Notes under the pieces: model-generated
Told to the model about the DNA's origin: nothing
Databases searched by the model: none
Seen by the model: the letters and a program-made list of their open reading frames with translations, nothing else
Translations under genes and position numbers: made by a program
Part shown: piece after piece, positions 33,133 to 39,841 of the stretch
Numbering within the stretch: the stretch's first letter is position 1
Layout of the letters: each line of letters starts with the position of its first letter
NCBI GenBank assembly: GCA_944389965.1
Contig: CALXOI010000005.1
Span: forward strand, 1 to 43,403
Source of the DNA: an uncultured Treponema sp.
GTDB taxonomy: Bacteria; Spirochaetota; Spirochaetia; Treponematales; Treponemataceae
Direction: 5' to 3'
Length of the DNA stretch: 43,403 nucleotides

Positions 33133-33674
33133 TGTGTCTGCCGGAAATTGAATTCTGCACAGAACAGTGTATACTGCAACTGCTGGAAGCGCATCCGCTG
33201 AAGCCGGGCAGCATTTTTGTCATCGGCTGTTCTTCCAGTGAAGTCTGCGGAGGAACGATTGGTAAAAATTCCAGTGAAGAAACCGGCAGGGCTGTATTTG
33301 CCGCTGCATTCCGGGTTCTATCAGAGAAACACATATATCTTGCCTGCCAGTGCTGCGAGCATTTGAACCGGGCATTAGTGGTGGAAGCCGCCTGCTGTAC
33401 GGAACATCGGCTGGAACCGGTCAGTGTCGTACCTTGGCTTCATGCCGGCGGTTCTTTTGCAACCGCCGCTTGGAATCTGATGCCGGAACCGGTGGTTGTG
33501 GAACATATCCGGGCGGATGCAGGGCTTGATATAGGCGGTACGCTGATTGGCATGCATTTAAAAGAAGTTGCCGTCCCGTTCCGTCTGCAGCATCCCCGTA
33601 TCGGGCAGGCTGCTGTGACCGCTGCCTGGACCCGCCCGAAACTGATTGGCGGTGAGCGGGCCCGGTACCGGTGA
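33129..33674 (+). CDS. UPF0340 (YwlG-like, TIGR01440) family protein
   Basis: A 181-residue protein matching the UPF0340 family: PGSIFVIGCSSSEVCGGTIGKNSSEE near the N-terminus, ACQCCEHLNRALVVE, and AGLDIGGTLIGMHLKEVAVPFR. The C-terminal TRPKLIGGERARY is also typical. The function is unknown; related Gram-positive proteins are YwlG. The ATG overlaps the stop of the alpha/beta hydrolase gene by 4 bases (ATGA). Several cysteines occur in the central part. It is cytoplasmic. Confidence 0.88.
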   Translation: MMCLPEIEFCTEQCILQLLEAHPLKPGSIFVIGCSSSEVCGGTIGKNSSEETGRAVFAAAFRVLSEKHIYLACQCCEHLNRALVVEAACCTEHRLEPVSVVPWLHAGGSFATAAWNLMPEPVVVEHIRADAGLDIGGTLIGMHLKEVAVPFRLQHPRIGQAAVTAAWTRPKLIGGERARYR

Positions 33675-33964
33675 AAACTGCGTGAATCCGGCGGGGAACC
33701 GGCGGCGGTGCAGGTAACCTTGTGCGGAGACGCTGGGCTGTGTTTGTTTCCGGTGCTGCTGCCGTCCATATGGTGAGCCTGTCCGGTGTAGTTTTGCCGG
33801 CGGCGGTACGTGCCGTGTACCGGACACGGTTTGGCGGCAGCGGTGGTTGTTCCGCGGTAATCCTCTGTTGTTTTTGTTTCCTGCGCCGGTTATAGTGCGG
33901 ACGTGCCTGCCGGTACCGGTTTGGCAGGACGGCAGCAGCCAGGTTCCGGAACCGGAATTAACGC
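33675..33964. other. CCGG-dense non-coding gap
   Basis: GC-rich sequence between the UPF0340 gene and yccF with many CCGG and GGCGG words. It includes a 17-bp sequence at 33944-33960 that recurs at 36164-36180. I see no SD-start pair and no recognisable protein. The last 36 bases before yccF hold its promoter. Confidence 0.6.
33944..33960 (+). repeat. Dispersed 17-bp repeat, copy 1 (TTCCGGAACCGGAATTA)
   Basis: Identical to 36164-36180. Both copies are at the end of CCGG-dense non-coding sequence. Confidence 0.8.
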
Positions 33965-33993
33965 TTGACGGATAACCGTAAAATATTCATACT
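33965..33993 (+). promoter_or_regulatory. Promoter abutting yccF, possible leaderless transcript
   Basis: TTGACG (33965-33970) and CATACT (33988-33993) are 17 bases apart. The predicted start coincides with the ATG at 34000, which has no SD. Confidence 0.55.
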
Positions 33994-33999
33994 TAACCG

Positions 34000-34359
34000 A
34001 TGGGATTTCTTGGAAACATTTTATGGTTTTTGTTCGGCGGTTGTATTGCCGGTATCAGCTGGTTTCTTGCGGGTTTGCTGTGGTGCATTACCATAGTCGG
34101 AATTCCGTTGGGACTGCAATGTTTTAAGTTTGCATCTCTGTCTTTTTGTCCGTTTGGAAAACAGATCGTTTTTGGGGGCGGGGCGGGCAGTGTTCTGCTT
34201 AATATTTTTTGGTTGATTTTGTCAGGAATCCCGCTGGCATTGGAATTCGTTCTGATTGGTTGTGTCTGGTGTGTTACCCTCGTAGGCATCCCGTTCGGAA
34301 TGCAGTTTTTTAAACTCGCACGGCTGGCACTGACACCTTTCGGTGCAGTTATCCGGTAG
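34000..34359 (+). CDS. yccF: YccF-domain (DUF307) membrane protein
   Basis: A 119-residue inner-membrane protein with two copies of the YccF domain. The first is ILWFLFGGCIAGISWFLAGLLWCITIVGIPLGLQCFKFASLSFCPFG. The second is NIFWLILSGIPLALEFVLIGCVWCVTLVGIPFGMQFFKLARLALTPFG. Each is a pair of hydrophobic helices followed by a GIPxGxQxFK turn. The function is unknown. No SD precedes the ATG, and a promoter seems to end directly at it. The last 138 bases are antisense to the C-terminal tail of the diguanylate cyclase gene. Confidence 0.88.
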   Translation: MGFLGNILWFLFGGCIAGISWFLAGLLWCITIVGIPLGLQCFKFASLSFCPFGKQIVFGGGAGSVLLNIFWLILSGIPLALEFVLIGCVWCVTLVGIPFGMQFFKLARLALTPFGAVIR

Positions 34360-35556
34360 CCGGGAACCGGTACGGATAAAATGCCGGGATGCAAGCACAT
34401 CTATACGGTTTGCCCCGATGTCTGATTCAAACCCCATATCTGATATAAGTCCCATGGACGGAATGTAACCGGAAATCTTGTTCCTTCCATGGGTTTTTGA
34501 GTGATACAATGCGGTATCTGCCATATTGATGAGGTTTGCATATCCGTCGGCTTTGTTTTCGGTAAGCTCTGCATACCCCTGGCTTACCGTGAGAAAACCG
34601 GTATCTGATTTTTCAAAGGGAATCTGCAGCCGGGCAAGTATCTGCTGCAACGCTGCGCATTTTTCCCCGGTTTCCTGATAAGATAAGGTGCAGAGGCCTA
34701 TAAATTCTTCCCCTCCGTAGCGGTAGAATTCAATATTGTGCTCTTTTCCAAATCCGGCAAGAGTTTCGGACACTTTTTGAAGGCATAAATCCCCCTGCTG
34801 GTGACCGTAAGAATCGTTATACATTTTAAAAAAATCAATATCCATCATGATAACAGCGGAAATTACCGGATTTATTTCCTTCCGTTCACTTTTGGAAATA
34901 TCCTCAAACAATTTCCGGCGGTTGGGCAACCGGGTAAGAAAATCCTGATACCGCTGGATGTCCAGTTGCCGCTGGGAATCAAACAGATTCAGATTCTGAT
35001 TCTGGACATGAAAACCGATGCAGAAACTGATAATAGTAAAGCAGACAAAATTGATTGTATCGTCTGCCGCCAGCGACGGAATTTTGCATATCCATGTTGC
35101 GGCAATCAATCCTGCCGTTGCAAATGCCATAATGACAGCTGTCCTGATGGATTTATCGGTAATAGTGGGTGGTACAATACAGATAAGCCCTATGGTGCTG
35201 GCAGATAAAGATTTATTGTTTATATAAATACTGACGTATCCGGAACCGGCGTATGCGGTTACCATGACCCAGTATAATCCGGCAAGAATCAACAGGTGGT
35301 TGTCCGTTTTTTTGAATACAAACCATGAAAATACAAATAAAAGGAAAAAAGAAAAATACAGAAAAAAGCGGCTGCGCAGAATTGGTGAACAAAAGCTGAA
35401 CAGTGACAGCCCTGCAAACAGCACTGTCGTCATGCACAACCAAAACAGCAGGGTTTTTTTGTTAAGTTTGGCAACAGCCTGCTGGTTTTGCTGTAAAAGC
35501 TGCTTTTCCCGTTGCAGGGGTTTGGTAATAAAATCAAAAATACCGGTATATTTCAT
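34222..35556 (-). CDS. Membrane-anchored diguanylate cyclase (GGDEF domain)
   Basis: A 444-residue protein. The N-terminal half has about six membrane segments (LLFWLCMTTVLFAGLSLFSF, FLYFSFFLLFVFSWFVF, LLILAGLYWVMVTAYAG and others), an unnamed sensor region. The GGDEF domain begins at FLTRLPNRRKLFED, has VIMMDIDFFKMYNDSYGHQQGD and the active-site signature YGGEEF, and ends at YHSKTHGRNKISGY. It should make cyclic di-GMP. The final 77 residues after that point have no family similarity I can see, are Cys/Gln/Arg/Asn-rich, and the last 45 codons are antisense to yccF. A normal stop near 34456 may have been lost. The promoter lies at 35601-35628. Confidence 0.88.
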   Translation of the reverse strand: MKYTGIFDFITKPLQREKQLLQQNQQAVAKLNKKTLLFWLCMTTVLFAGLSLFSFCSPILRSRFFLYFSFFLLFVFSWFVFKKTDNHLLILAGLYWVMVTAYAGSGYVSIYINNKSLSASTIGLICIVPPTITDKSIRTAVIMAFATAGLIAATWICKIPSLAADDTINFVCFTIISFCIGFHVQNQNLNLFDSQRQLDIQRYQDFLTRLPNRRKLFEDISKSERKEINPVISAVIMMDIDFFKMYNDSYGHQQGDLCLQKVSETLAGFGKEHNIEFYRYGGEEFIGLCTLSYQETGEKCAALQQILARLQIPFEKSDTGFLTVSQGYAELTENKADGYANLINMADTALYHSKTHGRNKISGYIPSMGLISDMGFESDIGANRIDVLASRHFIRTGSRLPDNCTERCQCQPCEFKKLHSERDAYEGNTPDTTNQNEFQCQRDS

Positions 35557-35600
35557 AATAATCAGGAAAAACCCTCTCTCATGTCTTTTCTACCTTATTT

Positions 35601-35628
35601 ATGATAAGACAAATAAATAATCTGTCAA
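35601..35628 (-). promoter_or_regulatory. Promoter of the diguanylate cyclase gene
   Basis: On the minus strand TTGACA (35628-35623) and TATCAT (35606-35601) are 16 bases apart, followed by GAGAGAGGG in the leader before the ATG at 35556. Confidence 0.6.
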
Positions 35629-35725
35629 GGTTTTACCGTATTTATGCTGAAAAAAAATCGCCGTTTTGCCGGTAATATCGGAAAAGTCCAAAAAACGGAC
35701 GGTTCATTTTTGCCGGGATATGTAA

Positions 35726-35834
35726 TAATACACTTGTTACCCAAGGTTCCGGTTACAGATTAAGCATCTGCATCCTACTCCTTATAGAATTCCTGTGTTA
35801 CGGGGCTGTCCGTCGGGCAGCCCCGGTTTTTTTT
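35726..35834 (+). ncRNA. Candidate small RNA ending in a strong orphan terminator
   Basis: An 11-bp stem (35801-35811 with 35815-35825, one G-T wobble, 3-base loop) followed by eight T residues forms a textbook terminator. No plus-strand protein gene ends before it; the nearest, yccF, ended 1.4 kb upstream and the intervening DNA codes on the other strand. TTCATT (35703-35708) and TAATAC (35726-35731) with a 17-base gap could start a transcript near 35738, of about 97 bases. I cannot assign it to a known RNA family. Confidence 0.45.
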
Positions 35835-36340
35835 ACCAAGTTGTATTTTCCCGTGACAAAAGAAAATATTTCCCGCTGTCCAAAAACAGAATTTTGCGGT
35901 TTCCCGGGATTCCTTTTACGCCGGTTTACGGGCGGATGTCTGGCGCCGGCAGGATTGCCGAATACCTGCGGAAATATCCGGATGGAATGCCAGGTTTGAA
36001 CAAAATACCGGCGGAACCGGGTGCATCCTGCCCGCCTGACCGGGCAGACACAACAGCTTGCGGAAACCGTGGAATGTCCTGCCTGAACAAGTGGAAACCG
36101 GGCAGTAAAAAATCACTGGCAGCCGGTGGCACGGATTTGCAGAAACCGCTGTACAGCCCGGGCTTCCGGAACCGGAATTATTGTTCCTCCGTATTCAAAA
36201 AAGTATGGCGTCATTGAACCTGCCGGACAGAAAAAGGTGCCGCCCGGTAAAGAAGTCGTAAAAGTCCAAAACTTTAGCGGAAAATTATTTTTGACCCGGA
36301 ACATAATAAAACAACAAATGACAATTTTTCTATGAATTTA
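35835..36340. other. CCGG-dense non-coding gap before the pectin lipoprotein cluster
   Basis: About 500 bases with many CCGG words and no reading frame with SD and recognisable protein; the longest open frame begins inside the preceding terminator. It includes the second copy of a 17-bp repeat (36164-36180). The last 60 bases are AT-rich and probably hold the promoter of the lipoprotein gene. Confidence 0.55.
36164..36180 (+). repeat. Dispersed 17-bp repeat, copy 2
   Basis: Exact copy of 33944-33960, also preceded by GG in a GC-rich non-coding setting. Confidence 0.8.
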
Positions 36341-36352
36341 GGAGGAAAAATT

Positions 36353-36988
36353 ATGAAGAAATTTATCAGCGTATTGTGTGCAGTCACTTTAGTGTGCTGC
36401 GGTCTGTTCTTGTCCTGTGACAACGGAAACGGCGGAGAGCCGGAAGCACCGGCGGTATCTGCCAGTACCACTTATACTTGGAGTTTTTCGGATTTGGATT
36501 TAAGTTCATATTCTTTCACTTCAAGTAACGATTCTTCTGCTACTTTGCCTGATGCAGATGGAATTGTATCTAAAGTTTTGATTGGTGGGGATGGTTCAAT
36601 TTCCTATGATTCAACACCTGCCGGTTTGAAGCTGATTCTTAGTAACGGGGAAACAGGAGGAAGCTATAATAAAATTAATCCCGCCCAGAGTGGCAAAGCT
36701 CCTGGATCTGATGGTGCGATTGAACCATCAAAAGCTGATATGGTGTATTGTGAACTTGCTGGACCATTCACTGCCAAAATGATTTATGGAGCAAATTCAA
36801 ATACTGATAAAACAGATAGAACAGCGCAGATAGTAATTGGAGGAGAGGTGGTTGCTTCCGGCACTGAAAATCTTGTTCCGGTTACTCCGGTAGAATTGGC
36901 ATATAAATATACAGGAACTGATACTGTAAAAGTATTTTTTGGCGGTACTAATATTATTCGTATCTATGATATTTCAATCGAAAAATAA
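36353..36988 (+). CDS. Small lipoprotein of unknown function beside pectin enzymes
   Basis: A 211-residue predicted lipoprotein. The signal peptide ends at Cys22 (LFLSC), followed by a DNGNGGEPEAP linker. The rest is a beta-rich domain: TYTWSFSDLDLSSYSFTS, KLILSNGETGGSYNKINPAQ, CELAGPFTAKMIYGANSNTDKTDRTAQIVIGG and VKVFFGGTNIIRIYDISIEK. The same layout (polar strand, then sugar-like cell around RxxxI and a final strand ending IYxIxI) appears in the middle of the pectate lyase downstream, around TLKFNVSGPCTVTVYCASAS to GINIYGVKIS. It may therefore be a stand-alone carbohydrate-binding domain. GGAGG lies 7 bases before the ATG. A terminator follows. Confidence 0.75.
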   Translation: MKKFISVLCAVTLVCCGLFLSCDNGNGGEPEAPAVSASTTYTWSFSDLDLSSYSFTSSNDSSATLPDADGIVSKVLIGGDGSISYDSTPAGLKLILSNGETGGSYNKINPAQSGKAPGSDGAIEPSKADMVYCELAGPFTAKMIYGANSNTDKTDRTAQIVIGGEVVASGTENLVPVTPVELAYKYTGTDTVKVFFGGTNIIRIYDISIEK

Positions 36989-37007
36989 TATTTTCTGAAA
37001 TCTTTAT

Positions 37008-37050
37008 ACCGGACTGCCGCCTGTGCTATAGCTGCGGGGTCCGGTTTTTT
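37008..37050 (+). terminator. Terminator after the small lipoprotein
   Basis: ACCGGAC (37008-37014) pairs with GTCCGGT (37039-37045), with a second CGC/GCG helix inside, followed by TTTTT. Confidence 0.75.
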
Positions 37051-37135
37051 GTAACGCGGAGATACCGGTACGGATTTTCCGCGGGTGTCAATTCCGTACG
37101 GTTTGATACCATGCATCCATATAGTATAGAACAAA

Positions 37136-37157
37136 AATCCGGCTTGTAATCCGGATT
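37136..37157 (+). promoter_or_regulatory. Hairpin immediately upstream of the pectin methylesterase SD
   Basis: AATCCGG (37136-37142) pairs with CCGGATT (37151-37157) over 8 bases. The SD AGGAGG starts 3 bases later (37160-37165). It may modulate translation or mark an RNA end; no T run follows. Confidence 0.5.
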
Positions 37158-37169
37158 CCAGGAGGATAT

Positions 37170-39680
37170 ATGACTGTATTCAAAAAAGTTTTGGCATGGT
37201 GCGGATGTATTTCCGCCAGTGTATTACTGTTTTGTTGCGCAAATGTAACTTCACGTCCCGCCACAGATGAGGCGGCTGCGGCACAAACCGCCGGGGCAGG
37301 CGGTACGTTCACGTTTGCAGGTTTTACCTGGCAGGTTGTCAGCGGCACTGCCTCTGTTCACAACGGAACGCTGTTTGTTTCTGCCCCGGAAGAAGGTATT
37401 GCTGTCCAGCTTACCGGTGAGTCCCTGCAGCAACTTGCGGATGTCCTGGATTCAGAGCAGTTTTATGTGGAAGCAGTCGTCCGGCCTACAGGAAAAGGTT
37501 CCGGTTCCAATAAAAATTTTGGTGTTGCCAGCCATATTGGCAAAACAGCTGACGGTAAAGATAATTTTTACTATGCGGGCGTTAATTTCAATGGGCGGAC
37601 ACAGCTTGGTACCGGGTTAACACCAAAAGGTTTGCAGTTCGGCTCATTGGTTTCCGACACTTCTGTTTTTTCTGCGGATGGGTGGCAGCAGTTTTATAAG
37701 ATACGTTATGAATACGACAAAGGTTCTATTGCCGGGTATATCAATAATATTCAATTTATTAAAAGCGGGCAAACATCGTATACCATTCCCTCCGGAGAAA
37801 CGGTTGCGGACGGAACAGTGGGAATTTATACCAACGGGGACAGTTTTGAAATGACGTCATTCCGTGCCGGCAAACTGACAGAAGGCTATGCCGGATTGTT
37901 GCTGTCCGGTAATTCCACAGACTTTATTACATTGGCTTCCGGCAGCGAAAAATATATATTCCTGAATTCTATAGAATATGAAGTCCGAGCAGGCTCCGAT
38001 CCGGTTTCTTTTACGGTAACCGCATTTGATGATTCCAAAGCACCCACCGGTTTTTCTGTTGAATCCTCTGATAAAAAGGTTGTATCGGCAGTAAAAACAG
38101 ACGGCGGTTTTACGCTGAATTTTAAAAGTACGGGAAACGCTGTGATCACGGTACAAAATGATGCTGTCCCGGCTGAAATCAAAACAATATATGTGATTGT
38201 TCTGGAACCACTTGCTGAAACAGATACGGATTACGGTGTGTATACCGGATTTTATCCGCAGCCGGGTGCAACCGGTGTTTTTGAGGATTCCGCTTTGTCC
38301 ATTACTTTTGACGGTGAACCGGAATTGAATGAGGGTTCGGTATATATTTACAAAAACGACGGGACTCTGGTTGATGAAATAAAAATCGGGGCGGAACAGA
38401 ATACGGTTTCAGACGGAACCAATTCATACAATTTTACCCTTAAAAATTTTATGGTTCAGAAGTCAGGGAATACGGTGCATATTATTCCCCATAGCGGAGT
38501 TCTTGAGCCGCAGACAGAATATTATGTTGCAATCGGAGATGGTTCCATCACCGGCACTGTCAACGGCAAGAAATTTACCGGTTTTACCCAGGCAGCCCGG
38601 CGGTGGTATTTTACAACCCGGGAGGCACATACACCGGCGGATTCTGCTTCAATTACCGTGTCGCTGACGGACAGTACCGCAGATTACCGGACGGTTCAGG
38701 CGGCACTGGCTCATGCAGTTGAAGGGAGCGTAATTACCGTTGATCCGGGAATATACCGGGAAATTGTTTATTACAAGAAAGGGTTTGGTGTGACAATCAC
38801 CGGTAATACGGAAACACCATACGGGGCTGATGTGGTAATCCAGGGAATCAACTGTAATGCATATAACGGCAGTTCCCACACCCGTGCTGCCTTTTATTGG
38901 AGCGGTTCCGATTTGACACTGAAAAACCTGACAATAGAAAATGCCTATGACCGGAATGTAGACGGTACCGCCCAGTCCGAAGCATTGTTCTTTGCAAACG
39001 GTGCCGGGAAAAAACTGACGGCATATAACTGTTCGTTCAAGGGGCATCAGGATACGCTCCAGACATCCGGTAAAAACTGGTTTTATCGGTGCTATATTGA
39101 AGGCGACACGGATTTTATCTGGGGTACTGCGGACGTAGCGCTGTTTGAAGAGTGCCGCATTACAATGCTGGACAGCACCGGTGATGAGGTAAAGGCTTCT
39201 GATGCGATTATTTTTGAAACCCGGGTCGGTAATACGGCAGAAACGGTTGTTCCCAAAGGATATGTGCTGCTGAACTGTACGGTAGATGCGCAGCATCCGA
39301 CTTCTTATCTGGCACGCAGGGCAACCAACAAGCGTACCACCGCTTATTATGATCAGGCGGCGGTCATAAATTGTACGTTTACCGGTACGCTTAATGAAGA
39401 ATTGTGGCTCAGCCAGAATGTAAAAGCTGACAAAAATCTGCCGGAATATCTGGAAAAAGATGCCGGCGGCAATATGAATGTAGGCTGGAAAGTATACGGC
39501 GGTTCCGGGATTCCGGAGGAAAAAATTGACAGTTATCCGTACGCAGGCACTGTTTCAGAGGATGTATATTCCAATGAATACAGTAACCGTGACCAGATTA
39601 TGAACCGGGTATTCAATAAAAATACCGGAACGTATGAATCCGCCGCCACAAAGTGGGATCTGGATTCCGGTTCGCTGTAA
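37170..39680 (+). CDS. Multidomain pectin methylesterase (CE8), predicted lipoprotein
   Basis: An 836-residue exported enzyme that removes methyl esters from pectin. The signal peptide ends in two cysteines (LLFCC, Cys22/Cys23), a weak lipobox. Residues about 45-235 look like a concanavalin-type jelly roll (FYVEAVVRPTGKGSG, GYINNIQFIKSG). Residues 250-345 resemble an immunoglobulin-like strand domain and 350-480 an SbsA-like domain (YPQPGATGVFEDSALSITFDGEP, YYVAIGDG). The C-terminal CE8 beta-helix has the family motifs GIYREIV, GHQDTL (Asp628) and DFIWGTADVALFEECR (Asp648), both catalytic aspartates present. AGGAGG lies 4 bases before the ATG. A pectate lyase gene follows in the same direction, the natural next step of pectin breakdown. 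Confidence 0.9.
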   Translation: MTVFKKVLAWCGCISASVLLFCCANVTSRPATDEAAAAQTAGAGGTFTFAGFTWQVVSGTASVHNGTLFVSAPEEGIAVQLTGESLQQLADVLDSEQFYVEAVVRPTGKGSGSNKNFGVASHIGKTADGKDNFYYAGVNFNGRTQLGTGLTPKGLQFGSLVSDTSVFSADGWQQFYKIRYEYDKGSIAGYINNIQFIKSGQTSYTIPSGETVADGTVGIYTNGDSFEMTSFRAGKLTEGYAGLLLSGNSTDFITLASGSEKYIFLNSIEYEVRAGSDPVSFTVTAFDDSKAPTGFSVESSDKKVVSAVKTDGGFTLNFKSTGNAVITVQNDAVPAEIKTIYVIVLEPLAETDTDYGVYTGFYPQPGATGVFEDSALSITFDGEPELNEGSVYIYKNDGTLVDEIKIGAEQNTVSDGTNSYNFTLKNFMVQKSGNTVHIIPHSGVLEPQTEYYVAIGDGSITGTVNGKKFTGFTQAARRWYFTTREAHTPADSASITVSLTDSTADYRTVQAALAHAVEGSVITVDPGIYREIVYYKKGFGVTITGNTETPYGADVVIQGINCNAYNGSSHTRAAFYWSGSDLTLKNLTIENAYDRNVDGTAQSEALFFANGAGKKLTAYNCSFKGHQDTLQTSGKNWFYRCYIEGDTDFIWGTADVALFEECRITMLDSTGDEVKASDAIIFETRVGNTAETVVPKGYVLLNCTVDAQHPTSYLARRATNKRTTAYYDQAAVINCTFTGTLNEELWLSQNVKADKNLPEYLEKDAGGNMNVGWKVYGGSGIPEEKIDSYPYAGTVSEDVYSNEYSNRDQIMNRVFNKNTGTYESAATKWDLDSGSL

Positions 39681-39841
39681 TTATCCGAAACCCGGCTGCT
39701 GTCGTTGCGGAAAATGTGAATCCGGCAGGTTATGGCATGGCTATTTATGTGCACCGGCACATCTTTCCGCAGCAGGTGCGCAGGGTATGCTGCAATATGG
39801 AAAAAACTGCGCCGGAACAAAATATTTTCAGGAGGTTTTAT

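Noticed and set aside
35795-36217. Plus-strand frame of 140 codons in the CCGG-dense gap
   Set aside because: It starts inside the orphan terminator stem, has no SD and no recognisable protein pattern.
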